Below are positions 1 to 9,977 of a stretch of 64,000 nt of DNA, piece after piece (positions within the stretch are counted from its first letter, which is position 1; every line of letters begins with the position of its first letter). The translations under genes and the position numbers were made by a program. The DNA is taken from contig JAEUOT010000052.1 of NCBI GenBank assembly GCA_016790705.1, forward strand, positions 1 through 64,000, in the 5' to 3' direction. A model generated the notes under the pieces. The model saw only the letters and a program-made list of their open reading frames with translations. It was not told where the DNA came from and did not search any database. Source of the DNA: Hydrogenophaga sp. Lineage in GTDB: Bacteria > Pseudomonadota > Gammaproteobacteria > Burkholderiales > Burkholderiaceae_C.

Positions 1-699
1 CTGAAGAGCAAGGGTATCCCCGAGACCGACATCATGGAGGAGTACACCCCTTTCGGTCACGCGGACTACCAGACCATCATCGCCAAGATCAAGAAGTTCG
101 CTTCCGAAGGCAAGAAGACCGCCGTGGTTTCGACCATCAACGGCGACTCCAACGTGCCCTTCTACAAGGAACTCGGCAACGCGGGCCTGAAGGCCAAGGA
201 CGTGCCGGTGGTCGCCTTCTCGGTGGGTGAAGAAGAACTGCGCGGCGTGGACACCAAGCCGCTGGTGGGCCACCTGGCCGCCTGGAACTACTTCATGTCC
301 ATCAAGAGCCCAGCCAACGCCGAGTTCGTGAAGAAGTGGAGCACTTACGCCAAGGCCAAGAAGTTGCCGGGCGCCGACAAGCCGCTGACCAACGACCCGA
401 TGGAAGCCACCTACATCGGCATCAACATGTGGAAGCAGGCCGTCGAGAAGGCCAAGTCCACCGACACCGACCAGGTCATCGCCGCCATGGCCGGCCAGAC
501 CTTCAAGGCGCCGGGCGGCTTCACCTCCACCATGGACAAGGAAAACCACCACCTGCACAAGCCGGTGTTCATCGGTGAAGTGAAGGCCGACGGCCAGTTC
601 AACGTGGTGTGGAAGACCCCGGGTCCGGTCGTGGCCGATCCGTGGAGCGACTACATCGCCGAGAACAAGGGCAAGAAGAACGTCCCCGAGAAGAAGTAA
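1..699 (+). CDS. urtA: Urea ABC transporter substrate-binding protein UrtA, 3' part
   Basis: This is the C-terminal 232 residues of the periplasmic urea-binding protein. The reading frame is open from base 1, so the start and signal peptide lie outside the window. The family is the Leu/Ile/Val-type periplasmic binding protein. The visible part contains the second lobe, with the segment HADYQTIIAKIKKFASEGKK and a C-terminal region rich in lysine (GKKNVPEKK). Twelve bases separate the stop from urtB, and urtBCDE follow in order, which fixes the identity. It delivers urea to the UrtBC membrane channel. Confidence in the family and operon is high; length and start cannot be judged. Confidence 0.95.
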   Translation: MKSKGIPETDIMEEYTPFGHADYQTIIAKIKKFASEGKKTAVVSTINGDSNVPFYKELGNAGLKAKDVPVVAFSVGEEELRGVDTKPLVGHLAAWNYFMSIKSPANAEFVKKWSTYAKAKKLPGADKPLTNDPMEATYIGINMWKQAVEKAKSTDTDQVIAAMAGQTFKAPGGFTSTMDKENHHLHKPVFIGEVKADGQFNVVWKTPGPVVADPWSDYIAENKGKKNVPEKK

Positions 700-711
700 G
701 CGGGGTATCGG

Positions 712-2301
712 ATGCGCTGGCTGCGTTTTCTTTCTGTGCTGCTCGGCCTGATCGGCGCAGCCACCGCACACGCCCTCACCCCGGCCGACGCGCTCGCGCT
801 GGCCACGGGTGAGGGGGATGCCCGCATCGCCGCCGTCAACCGGCTGGCGGCAGAGCCCGACGAACGCACCCTCGCCCTGATGCAGGCCCTGTCGGCAGGC
901 GCCGTCAAGGTCCAGGGCGAGCAGGTGCTCCTCATTGCCGACGATGGCAGCGGCAAGGATGCGGTGACCGGCGCGGCCGTCGCCGTGGCCGAGACGGCCG
1001 AAGACGCCATCGTCAACAACCGCCTGCGCGGTGCGCTCGACGCCGCGCTGTCCGTGCGGGACCTGTTTGGCAACGATGCCGCGGCGCAGCAGGCCGCTGC
1101 GGCCATGTTGCAGAAATCCGCCTTCGACGAACCCGACGCGACGCAACTGCCGCTGGTCGAGAAGGCCTTTGCCAATCCGAATCTGGATGCCAAGGCGCGC
1201 CAGCACCTGGAGCTGGCACGCGCCGCGATGCAGTTGGCCAGCGAGGACCAGGCGCAGCGCCTGGCCGCCGCCCAGGCCCTGGGCAATATGGGCGATCCGG
1301 CGCTCAAGCCGCTGCTGGCGGCGCGCCTGGACGCGGAAAGCAGCGCCGCCGTCAAGGCCGCTCTGAGCGCCGCCATCTCGGCACTGGACCGCTCGCTGGC
1401 CGTCACCAGCGCGCTCTCGCAGGCCTTCACCGGCATCAGCCTGGGCTCGATCCTCTTGCTGGCTGCGCTCGGGCTGGCGATCACCTACGGCCTGATGGGC
1501 GTGATCAACATGGCGCACGGCGAGCTGATCATGATCGGCGCCTACGCGACCTGGCTGGTGCAGGCGTTTTTCAAGAGCACCCTGCCCGACTTCTTCGACT
1601 GGTACCTGCTGGCGGCCATGCCGGTTGCCTTCATTGCGTCGGCCCTGGTGGGCGCAGCGATGGAACGTACCGTGATTCGCTTCCTCTACGGCCGGCCGCT
1701 GGAGACGCTGCTGGCGACCTGGGGCATTTCGCTGGTGCTGATGCAGGGCGTGCGCAGCCTGTTCGGCGCGCAGAACGTGGGCGTGGAAAACCCGAGCTGG
1801 ATGAGCGGCAGCATCACGCTGATGGGCAACCTCACGCTGCCCTGGAACCGGATCATCATCGTCGCCTTCGCCGGCGCGGTGTTGTTGGGCGTGACGCTGC
1901 TGATCTCGAAAACCCGGCTGGGCCTGTTCGTGCGCGGCGTGACGCAGAACCGTCCCATCGCGAGCTGCATGGGCGTGAACACCGCGCGCATCGACACCTA
2001 CGCCTTCGCGCTGGGTTCGGGCATCGCCGGTCTCGCTGGCTGCGCGCTCAGCCAGATCGGCAACGTCGGCCCCGACCTCGGTCAGAGCTACATCGTGGAC
2101 AGCTTCATGGTGGTGGTGCTGGGCGGCGTCGGCCAGCTCGCGGGCACCGTGTACGCCGCGCTGGGCCTGGGCCTGCTGAACAAGCTGCTCGAAGGCTGGG
2201 CCGGCGCTGTGCTGGCCAAGATCGCCGTGCTGGTCTTCATCATCGTCTTCATCCAGAAACGTCCGCAGGGCATCTTCGCTTTCAAAGGCAGGGAAGCATG
2301 A
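712..2301 (+). CDS. urtB: Urea ABC transporter permease UrtB
   Basis: A 529-residue inner-membrane permease subunit of the urea importer. An N-terminal signal-like segment (about residues 1-20) is followed by an Ala-rich helical region to about residue 225. The LivH-type membrane domain then fills the rest, opening with GISLGSILLLAALGLAITYG and the conserved GVINMAHGELIMIGAY. The long soluble N-terminal extension is a known trait of UrtB compared with LivH. The ATG at 712 has a GC-rich purine tract (gcgggg) upstream and starts a plausible export signal. It is cotranscribed with urtA upstream and urtC downstream. Confidence 0.95.
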   Translation: MRWLRFLSVLLGLIGAATAHALTPADALALATGEGDARIAAVNRLAAEPDERTLALMQALSAGAVKVQGEQVLLIADDGSGKDAVTGAAVAVAETAEDAIVNNRLRGALDAALSVRDLFGNDAAAQQAAAAMLQKSAFDEPDATQLPLVEKAFANPNLDAKARQHLELARAAMQLASEDQAQRLAAAQALGNMGDPALKPLLAARLDAESSAAVKAALSAAISALDRSLAVTSALSQAFTGISLGSILLLAALGLAITYGLMGVINMAHGELIMIGAYATWLVQAFFKSTLPDFFDWYLLAAMPVAFIASALVGAAMERTVIRFLYGRPLETLLATWGISLVLMQGVRSLFGAQNVGVENPSWMSGSITLMGNLTLPWNRIIIVAFAGAVLLGVTLLISKTRLGLFVRGVTQNRPIASCMGVNTARIDTYAFALGSGIAGLAGCALSQIGNVGPDLGQSYIVDSFMVVVLGGVGQLAGTVYAALGLGLLNKLLEGWAGAVLAKIAVLVFIIVFIQKRPQGIFAFKGREA

Positions 2302-2419
2302 AAAAGATGGACCACCCCCGTCGCTTCGCTCCGCCCCTCAAGGGGCAGTGCCTGCGGCCCGGCGGAGCCGGCTCCGCGGCACTCTCGAACTGGACCCTTG
2401 CTCGCATGGAACTGTGCTC
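2302..2419 (+). repeat. GC-rich hairpin sequence between urtB and urtC
   Basis: This 118-base gap in an otherwise tight operon holds inverted repeats. CCCCT-CA-AGGGG lies near 2335-2346, and a perfect 16-bp palindrome, GCGGAGCCGGCTCCGC, lies at 2362-2377. It resembles dispersed GC-rich extragenic elements of Burkholderiales and could change mRNA stability or expression ratio between urtAB and urtCDE. The frame of urtC stays open through part of it (from 2348), but the protein match begins only at the ATG at 2420. Confidence 0.6.
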
Positions 2420-3525
2420 ATGACCGCTGCTTCCGTTTCTCTTCCTGCGCCCGGCCCGCTGCTCACGCGCGGTGCCTTCAGCGGTGTCATGGTCGCGCTG
2501 CTGGTGGTCTGCGCCGTGGCGCCCGCGCTCAACCTGCTGGTGCCGGCGGACAGCGTGTTCCACCTGTCCGACTACATGGTCGGCCTGCTGGGCAAGATCA
2601 TGTGCTACGCCATCTGCGCGCTGGCCATGGACCTGATCTGGGGCTACACCGGCATCCTCTCGCTCGGCCACGGCCTGTTCTTCGCGCTCGGCGGCTATGT
2701 GATGGGCATGTACCTGATGCGCCAGATCGGCCGCGACGGCAACTACCAGAGCGACCTGCCGGACTTCATGGTGTTCCTCGACTGGAAGCAACTGCCCTGG
2801 CACTGGGCGCTGTCCGACAGCTTCGTCGCCACGCTGCTGCTGATCGTGCTGGTGCCGGCGCTGGTCGCTTTCGTGTTCGGCTTCTTCGCCTTCCGCTCGC
2901 GCATCAAGGGCGTGTACTTCTCGATCATCACGCAGGCCCTGACCTTCGCCGCGCTGCTGCTGTTCTTCCGCAACGAGACCGGCATGGGCGGCAACAACGG
3001 CTTCACCGACTTCAAGCGCATCCTGGGCCTGCCGATCGCGACGCAGGGCATGCGCATGACCCTGTTCGTGATCACCGGCCTCACGCTGCTGGGCTTCTAC
3101 GTGTTCGCGCGCTGGCTGGTCAAGAGCAAGTTCGGTCGCGTGCTGCAGGCGGTGCGCGATGCCGAGAGCCGCGTCATGTTCTGCGGCTACAACCCGCTGC
3201 CCTACAAGCTGACCATCTGGACCATCTCGGCCGTGATGTGCGGCATCGCCGGTGCACTCTACGTGCCGCAGGTCGGCATCATCAACCCGGGCGAGATGAG
3301 CACCGCCGCCAGCATCGAGATCGCGGTCTGGACCGCGGTCGGCGGCCGCGCGACGCTGGTCGGCCCCATCATTGGTGCCTTCATCGTCAACGGCGCCAAG
3401 AGCTGGCTGACCGTGGCCTTCCCCGAGTTCTGGCTCTACTTCCTGGGCGCGCTGTTCATCGCGGTGACGCTGTGGATGCCGCAGGGCGTGGTGGGGTTGG
3501 TCAAGAAGTTGCGGGGGGGCAAGGC

Positions 3526-3529
<4 letters not shown>
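2420..3529 (+). CDS. urtC: Urea ABC transporter permease UrtC
   Basis: A 369-residue LivM-type membrane permease and partner of UrtB. The conserved block IWGYTGILSLGHGLFFALGG lies near residue 75, followed by several hydrophobic segments. The LivM-type EAA loop region includes GRVLQAVRDAESRVMFCGYN. The ATG at 2420 was chosen over an in-frame start at 2348 because the upstream 24 codons are encoded by the GC-rich repeat sequence and look nothing like a UrtC N-terminus. The stop overlaps the urtD start (ATGA at 3526-3529), so the two are translationally coupled. Confidence 0.94.
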
Positions 3530-4401
<872 letters not shown>

Positions 4402-4411
4402 AGGAAACACG

Positions 4412-5110
4412 ATGAGCCTCCTGGAAGTCAAGGACGTCAACCAGTACTACGGCGGCAGCCACATCCTGCGCAACGTCAACCTCAGTGCCGAACTGGGCAA
4501 GGTCACGGTGGTGCTGGGCCGCAACGGCGTGGGCAAGACCACGCTGCTCAAGTCGCTGATGGGCCTGGTGCCGATCAAGAGCGGCAGCATCACGTTCGAC
4601 GGCAAGGCCATCGACAAGGCCACGCCCTACGAGCGGGCGCGTGCCGGCATCGGCTTCGTGCCGCAGGGGCGCGAGATCTTTGCCCGCCTGACGGTGCAGG
4701 AGAACCTGCAGATGGGCCTGGCCTACAAACCCGGCGGCACGCCTGTGCCGGCCGAGCTGTTCGAGCTGTTTCCGGTCCTCAAGCAGATGCTGGGCCGGCG
4801 CGGTGGCGACCTCTCGGGCGGACAACAGCAACAGTTGGCGATCGCACGCGCGCTGGCGGCGGGTCCGAAGCTGCTGATCCTGGACGAACCCACCGAGGGC
4901 ATCCAGCCCAACATCATCAAGGACATCGGCAAGGTGATCCGCATGCTGGCCGACCGCGGCGACATGGCGATCGTGCTGGTCGAGCAGTACTACGACTTCG
5001 CCGAGGCGCTGGCGGACCAGTATGTGGTGATGGAGCGCGGCGAAGTGATCGCCAGCGGTCCGGGGTCTGAAATGCAGGCGAAGAACATCCGCCAGCTCGT
5101 CGCGATTTAG
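4412..5110 (+). CDS. urtE: Urea ABC transporter ATPase UrtE
   Basis: A 232-residue second ATPase of the urea importer (LivF class). Walker A is GRNGVGKTTLLKSL, the signature is LSGGQQQQLAIARALA, Walker B is LLILDEPTEGIQPNI, and the switch region is VLVEQYYDFA. The Shine-Dalgarno AAGGAAA lies just before the ATG at 4412, ten bases after the urtD stop. It is the last gene of the operon; a dispersed hairpin repeat follows directly. Confidence 0.95.
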   Translation: MSLLEVKDVNQYYGGSHILRNVNLSAELGKVTVVLGRNGVGKTTLLKSLMGLVPIKSGSITFDGKAIDKATPYERARAGIGFVPQGREIFARLTVQENLQMGLAYKPGGTPVPAELFELFPVLKQMLGRRGGDLSGGQQQQLAIARALAAGPKLLILDEPTEGIQPNIIKDIGKVIRMLADRGDMAIVLVEQYYDFAEALADQYVVMERGEVIASGPGSEMQAKNIRQLVAI

Positions 5111-5213
5111 GCCCCCACGCTCCGCCGCTGCGCGGGTCGCTGCCCCCCGAGGGGGATCGAATTCGGCTTGGGGCGGCCCGGCGCCGAATTCTTGGCCCCC
5201 GCGCTTCGCCGCT
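5111..5213. repeat. Dispersed hairpin repeat, copy R1
   Basis: It fills the space between the convergent urtE and REC-TPR genes. The first 45 bases (5111-5155) form a core that recurs at 12879, 19271 and 46329 with at most one mismatch. A hairpin follows with arms GAATTCGG and CCGAATTC around the constant loop cttggggcggcccgg. The element ends with a partial copy of its own left end. Its 3'-of-gene position fits a role in termination or mRNA stability, though this is inference. Confidence 0.85.
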
Positions 5214-6899
5214 TCAGGCGCCGACGGTGTTGACGCTGGCGAGCAGGCCTTCGACCTTGGGTGGTGGCTTGTAGCCCGAGGGCAGGGACAGCCCGCCGGC
5301 CGCGCGGCCGGTGTGGGCCTGTTCGCCCAGACCGGCGTGGATGTCGGTGGTACGGTAGCGGTCGCGCAGGACCTGCGCCTTCTTGAGCAAGGGGACGTGT
5401 TCCGGGATGCGCGCGTGGTAGCGCTGCAGCACCAGGTGCGCCGATTCGATCAGCTTGGCGTTCAGGGTCTTCTCCCCGTCCTCCAGCAGCTTGAGCACGG
5501 CGGCCTGCGGGTCGCCCTTGAGGCTCAGCGACATCGCCTCTTCGGTCAGCTTGAGGATCTGCGTGTGCGCATTGCGCACCCGGTTGATGAAGTCCTGGCG
5601 GCCGGTGGCGGCGCAGGCCAGCAGTTCGGTCAGCGCGCGGCTGGTGCAGAAGCGGATCGCCATCGTGTCGACCGCCGCGTCCACTTCGTAGAGCTGGATC
5701 GACCGCATGGCAAGGCGTGTCATCAGCGCGAGCAGGTTGCAGGCCGATTCGAAGTCGAAGGACGGCAGGTGGATGGTCTTGGCCAGGCGCCGCACATCGT
5801 CGAGCGCCCGCGCGGTCTGGTAGTCCTGGATCGCGATCAGGGCCTCGATGACCTCCAGCAGCCGCAGCGGGCGGGGGTTGTCCGCGTGCCGGTCCCTGTA
5901 GTGCTCCATCTGTTCGCGACAGCGCTGCAGGCCCTTGTGGTCGTTGTTGTCGACGCGGGCGAATGCGATCAGCACCAGGGCCTGGGGGTCGAACAGTTTG
6001 GAGTCCAGGCCGATCCGGGTGGCGCGATCCAGCGTCTCCACACCCTCGTCGCGCTCGCCGGCGTACCAGGCCATCATGCCGTGCTTGAGCAGGCGGTTGA
6101 CGGAGGAGGGCGTGAGCAGGGTCGCCCGCTTGAAGGTGTTGAGCGCGCTCTGGAAGTTGCCCAGTTCGAACTGCGCGCGCCCCATGATGTCGTAGGCGTC
6201 CGTGTAGCCGGGGTCGGTCTCGATCAGTCCTTCGAGCGTGGTGACGGCGCGCTGCGGGAAGCCGCCTTCGATCTGGGCCCGGGCCACGCCCAGCTTGGCC
6301 CAGGGCAGGGTCTTGGCCTCGACCACCGCTTCGTAGAGCTGCTCGGCGTCGTGCAGGTGACCGATGCGCAGCATCAGCTCGGCGCCGATGCGCGCGGCGT
6401 ACAGCCAGAAGGTCTTTCGCTGTTCGAAGTGTTCCTTGCACAGCGCGGCCGCTTCGTCGAAACGCTCCTCGTCGATGGCGACGAAGATGTCGCGCAGGGC
6501 GGCCTTGCGCTCGCGCGCCTGGACGATGCGTTCGACCAGGCCGGCGGCGGTGTGTGGTTTGAGCAGGTAGGCGTCCAGCGCGGACTCGGCCGCTTCCGCC
6601 ACCTTGCTGTACGAGGACTCGGACGTGACCATCACGAACACCGTGTAGAACGGCAGCATCTGGTTGCGCCGCAGGTCATCGAGCAGCTCCTGGCCGGTCA
6701 TGTCCTCGCGCTCGAAATACTGTTCACTGATCACCACGTCGAAGGTGCCGACCTCCAGCTTGGTGCGGGCATCGATCAGTCGCGGACACTGGACGATCGT
6801 GCCGACGCCGGCCTCGCGCAGCTGCCCCACAAGGATGGAGCGCGACTGCGGATTGCCATCAATGACGAGCGCTTTGGCGTCTTGAAGGTTGGCAGGCAT
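5214..6899 (-). CDS. Response-regulator-like (REC) protein with TPR-type helical repeats
   Basis: 561 residues, cytoplasmic. Residues 8-125 form a CheY-like receiver with beta-1 ALVIDGN, the conserved T92 and K114 (LLKPHTA), and an atypical phosphoacceptor site. FDVVISEQ places Glu59 where Asp normally sits, and the first acidic pair is reduced to a single Asp14. The remainder is helical with TPR-like repeats, for example GRAQFELGNFQSALNTFKRA. No output DNA-binding domain is seen. The ATG at 6899 was chosen because the REC fold begins directly after it; an upstream in-frame start at 6959 adds 20 unlikely residues. It lies alone between urtE and ureD. Its partner is unknown; such proteins may act as scaffolds independent of phosphorylation. 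Confidence 0.85.
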   Translation of the reverse strand: MPANLQDAKALVIDGNPQSRSILVGQLREAGVGTIVQCPRLIDARTKLEVGTFDVVISEQYFEREDMTGQELLDDLRRNQMLPFYTVFVMVTSESSYSKVAEAAESALDAYLLKPHTAAGLVERIVQARERKAALRDIFVAIDEERFDEAAALCKEHFEQRKTFWLYAARIGAELMLRIGHLHDAEQLYEAVVEAKTLPWAKLGVARAQIEGGFPQRAVTTLEGLIETDPGYTDAYDIMGRAQFELGNFQSALNTFKRATLLTPSSVNRLLKHGMMAWYAGERDEGVETLDRATRIGLDSKLFDPQALVLIAFARVDNNDHKGLQRCREQMEHYRDRHADNPRPLRLLEVIEALIAIQDYQTARALDDVRRLAKTIHLPSFDFESACNLLALMTRLAMRSIQLYEVDAAVDTMAIRFCTSRALTELLACAATGRQDFINRVRNAHTQILKLTEEAMSLSLKGDPQAAVLKLLEDGEKTLNAKLIESAHLVLQRYHARIPEHVPLLKKAQVLRDRYRTTDIHAGLGEQAHTGRAAGGLSLPSGYKPPPKVEGLLASVNTVGA

Positions 6900-7029
6900 G
6901 AAAGGGCGTCGACCAGGCGTCGGGGTGCAGGAAGTGGAACCTGCCTGCATTCTGCGCACGCCTCTGGTGCCGTGATCGCGGAAACAGACCGCAGAAAAAC
7001 CGGCATTTCCCCACCGGTCCGGGGCGGTC

Positions 7030-7860
7030 TCAGACCTGCCAGATGCGCGGCGCCTGGCCTGGCAGGCCCCAGGCCGCGGGGCGCCAGCGGGCCCAGACCG
7101 CCTGCAGGGCGGCCATCAGCGGCTCGACCAGCGGTGCCACCGCGCGCACCGCCAGCAAGCGGTCATTCGGCGCCGTGACCCCGGCGACGACCTCGGCCGG
7201 AAGGTCGCGCAGGGCCTCGCGCGCGACCTCGACCAGGGTCTCGCGGCGTTCTCGGGTCAGGGCGCTCCCGCTGGCCAGCACCAGGGTGCCCAGGCAGCGC
7301 CGTCCGCCCAGGCCCAGCGGCGAATCGAGCAGGCGTGGGTCGTCGGCGCGGATGCACGCCTGCTCCAGCCAGAGGCCGGGGATCTCCAGGCGCTGACGGA
7401 ACTCGCCCCGGTCATAGGGCTGCTGCGCACCGGGCAGGCCCAGCGCCGTGACATCCCAGGCCATCAGCTCCGCACCCTCGCCGAGCTCGGCGGTCCAGCG
7501 GTTCTGCGCCCGGCAGCCGGGGTAGGCGATGGTCTCCAGCGGCAGCCACTCCAGCCGGGCGCCCGGGTCGAGCCGCAGCCGCACCTGCTGGCTGGCGAAC
7601 GCCTCGTCGCTGGCATAGAAACGGGTGGCCCCGGGGGTGCTCAGCAGGGCATGGGCGCCGCCCGCGACCCGCACGTCGACGTCCAGCACATCGCCGCCGA
7701 CCAGCCCGCCCGGCGGATGCACGATGACGTTGTGACAGACCGCGTCCCCTTCCGGGTAGAGGCTCTTGAAGATGCGCAGCGGGCCGTCGTGCGCGTGCTG
7801 CAGGACGGTCCGTCCGGCGCTCAGGCGGTAGTCGAGTCGGAGTTGGGCATGCCAGGGCAT
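7030..7860 (-). CDS. ureD: Urease accessory protein UreD
   Basis: 276 residues, member of the UreD/UreH family that works with UreF and UreG to insert nickel into urease. Family features include LYPEGDAVCHNVIVHPPGG near residue 35, a GGDVLDVDV strand, a STPGATRFY block, and the C-terminal region where the RAVAPLVEPLMAALQAVW helix is typical. The urease structural genes are not next to it in this window. The neighbouring genes face away or are unrelated, so it is physically separated from ureABC but close to the urea importer. ATG at 7860. Confidence 0.92.
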   Translation of the reverse strand: MPWHAQLRLDYRLSAGRTVLQHAHDGPLRIFKSLYPEGDAVCHNVIVHPPGGLVGGDVLDVDVRVAGGAHALLSTPGATRFYASDEAFASQQVRLRLDPGARLEWLPLETIAYPGCRAQNRWTAELGEGAELMAWDVTALGLPGAQQPYDRGEFRQRLEIPGLWLEQACIRADDPRLLDSPLGLGGRRCLGTLVLASGSALTRERRETLVEVAREALRDLPAEVVAGVTAPNDRLLAVRAVAPLVEPLMAALQAVWARWRPAAWGLPGQAPRIWQV

Positions 7861-7881
7861 GCGGCGAGTTTACGGGCCGGC

Positions 7882-9420
7882 TCAGGCCGTCTCGGCCAGC
7901 GCGGCCGGTCGGGACGCCGCGTGCGGTGGCTGCGCCCGGGTGAGCCGGGCGAAGCCGGCGCCGAAGCGCTGGGCGAAAGCCCGGAACGCGGTGCTGGTGT
8001 CCGCGTCCAGCGCCCGCCCGGTGTCCCCGGTGTCTGCCCACCAGAGTCCACGGGGCTGACCGTCGACCATCACGACGCCCAGCAGCATGCCGCTCGCGGG
8101 CACCAGCGGCGCCAGTCCGGCCGGCATCTGCTGCCGGGCCGTGGCCACCTGGGCATCGCGCACCCACAGCAGTCCGGCCGCCTGTCGCAGCATGCGCTGG
8201 GGCAGGTGGGGGTCGCTGACCGGCATCGCCAGTCCGCGGACCAGCGCCGTGCCGTCGAAGCCATGGGCGAAGGCGCAGCCCAGGCGCTGTCGGTCGCTGG
8301 AGGTCAGGAACAACGCGCAGCGGCGCAGGCCCAGTTGCTGCGTCAGTTCGCGGACGGCGCCGGAAAACAGTTCACGCAGATCCTGCGGTTGCGCGGCGGG
8401 CGGGGCCGCGAGGGGCGCGGGGGCAACGACGCGGGGGAGGACCCGCCGTGGAGCCGGCGCTTCCCACAGCAGGCGCGACGCCGGGGCGACCAGGCCGCGG
8501 GTGAAGGTCGCTTCCCGGCTGGCGTGCAGGGCCAGTTGCATCAGGTCCGCCCGAAGGCGGTCCAGGGGTCGGTTCAGGTGCACGGCGGCGACCGCCATCC
8601 AGGTCCGGGTGCGTCGGCTGTACCAACTGTCCTGCACCGATTGCGCCAGGCTCTGGGCCAGGCCACTGACCACGCCCGGTTGCTGCAAGGCACGCTGGCA
8701 GGCCTCGGGCAGCTCGGGTGCGGCGTCGCCCGTCCGGACGCACCGCGCCGCCTGTGCGATGTCCCATGGCGAGAGCGGGGTGACCCGGTGCGGCAGCCCG
8801 AGTGCGTGCAGGTGGTCGGCGGTCAGGTCGTCCACGTCGACGCCCAGCAGGTCGCGTTCGACCACCACGCGGCGCTGACCGGCGGCGACGCGGCGCTCGA
8901 TCTCGGCCGCCTCCCGGGGCGCCAGCAGCGGAAGCTTCCAGCGCACCACACCCAGCAGCGCGGTGGCCCAGATCGGCGGTTCGGGGTCGGCGCCGGTGCG
9001 CAAGGCGGTCCAGTGGTTGGTGAAGAGACAGGCCAGCCGCGTGGTGGCCATGGCCTGCAGCACGGCCTGGTGCGCGGGCTGGGCGGGGTCCAGCGACGTG
9101 TGGCGGCGGGCGCGGATCAGTCCCTGGACCCGCTCGATGCCCAGCAGGTTGACCGCGTGCTGGAGGCCCTGCACGGTCTGGTCGCTGTGGCGCAGGGTCT
9201 GGCCGGCGCTGGCGATGACCTCGACCGCCAGCGGCAGGTCGGCTTCAATCGTTCCCAGCAGCTCGCGCACGCTGATGTGTGCGCCCAGCGCACGCTGCAG
9301 CGATGGCGCGGGGCTGAGCCAGGGCAGGCGCACGCTGGCCAGTCGCGCCAGCCACTCGGCCCGGGGCGGCTGCGGGCGGCCCGCTGCGGGCCGGACGGAG
9401 GTCGGTTCGGATGTCTGCAT
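7882..9420 (-). CDS. HDOD domain protein with C-terminal GAF-like region
   Basis: 512 residues. The N-terminal half (about 30-240) resembles the HDOD signalling domain: an ISVRELLGTIEADLPLAVEV helix, the NLLGIERVQGLI turn typical of this fold, and further helices to about residue 300. A proline/alanine linker near residue 325 leads to a region (about 340-500) with the strand pattern of a GAF sensor (LRRCALFLTSSDRQRLGCAF, then GLWWADTG). The ATG at 9420 fits the start of the conserved part; the open frame extends upstream to 9726, antisense to the deaminase gene region. The ligand is unknown. It lies downstream of, but probably separate from, the deaminase operon. Confidence 0.75.
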   Translation of the reverse strand: MQTSEPTSVRPAAGRPQPPRAEWLARLASVRLPWLSPAPSLQRALGAHISVRELLGTIEADLPLAVEVIASAGQTLRHSDQTVQGLQHAVNLLGIERVQGLIRARRHTSLDPAQPAHQAVLQAMATTRLACLFTNHWTALRTGADPEPPIWATALLGVVRWKLPLLAPREAAEIERRVAAGQRRVVVERDLLGVDVDDLTADHLHALGLPHRVTPLSPWDIAQAARCVRTGDAAPELPEACQRALQQPGVVSGLAQSLAQSVQDSWYSRRTRTWMAVAAVHLNRPLDRLRADLMQLALHASREATFTRGLVAPASRLLWEAPAPRRVLPRVVAPAPLAAPPAAQPQDLRELFSGAVRELTQQLGLRRCALFLTSSDRQRLGCAFAHGFDGTALVRGLAMPVSDPHLPQRMLRQAAGLLWVRDAQVATARQQMPAGLAPLVPASGMLLGVVMVDGQPRGLWWADTGDTGRALDADTSTAFRAFAQRFGAGFARLTRAQPPHAASRPAALAETA

Positions 9421-9500
9421 GGAAGGACACGGTGACTGAGTGTCCTTTCGACCCGTAGGGTGTGAACTTGAGCGGCGGGTGGCGGCGTCCGGTGTCCGGT

Positions 9501-9977
9501 TCAGCGCTGCGACCAGAAGCTGCGGTGCGGCGCCACCATGTCGGCTTCGAGCGCCGGCACCGGGCCGATCACCTCGATCGCTTTCTGTCCGCGCGCGATC
9601 AGTTCGCGGCAGGGCAGGGACAGGGTCGGGTTCTCGGCGTGGTTGCCGGTCAGGGCCAGCAGGGCTTCCTCGCTGGCGCCGTACACGATGCGGCCGATGT
9701 TGGCCCAGTAGACCGTGCCGGCGCACATGGCGCAGGGTTCGAAGGTCGTCACCAGCGTGCAGCCCCAGAGGTAGTCGGCGGGGTAGTTCAGCGAGGCCGT
9801 GCGCGCCAGGGTGGCCTCGGCGTGGTGGACGGTGTCGATGTTGCCCTGCTCGGCCAGCACCGTCTCGCCATCGGGCGCCACCAGCAGCGCCCCGAACGGG
9901 TGTCGCCCCATGCGCATGGCGCGCAGGGCGACCTCGTTGGCGCGGCGCAGATGGCGGGCGATCTGCTCGTCGGTCAT
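9501..9977 (-). CDS. CDA-fold nucleobase/nucleoside deaminase
   Basis: 158 residues of the cytidine/deoxycytidylate deaminase superfamily. Zinc ligands are the His of HHAEATL with the adjacent catalytic Glu, and the two Cys of EPCAMCAGTVYW. Length and motif spacing match TadA/GuaD-type enzymes. The ATG overlaps the stop of the upstream ABC permease (ATGA on the minus strand), so it is translationally coupled to the importer genes. Together with the purine-catabolic island next door this suggests a guanine, adenine-derived or related base as substrate; the exact substrate cannot be read from sequence. It could convert the imported base to xanthine or a related oxo-base. Confidence 0.85.
   Translation of the reverse strand: MTDEQIARHLRRANEVALRAMRMGRHPFGALLVAPDGETVLAEQGNIDTVHHAEATLARTASLNYPADYLWGCTLVTTFEPCAMCAGTVYWANIGRIVYGASEEALLALTGNHAENPTLSLPCRELIARGQKAIEVIGPVPALEADMVAPHRSFWSQR

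Noticed and set aside
5313..7178. A 621-codon open frame on the plus strand antisense to the REC-TPR gene, and many similar long frames
   Set aside because: High GC makes antisense frames stay open. The translated sequence is rich in Arg, Gly, His and Asp without domains, while the minus strand encodes a recognisable REC-TPR protein.
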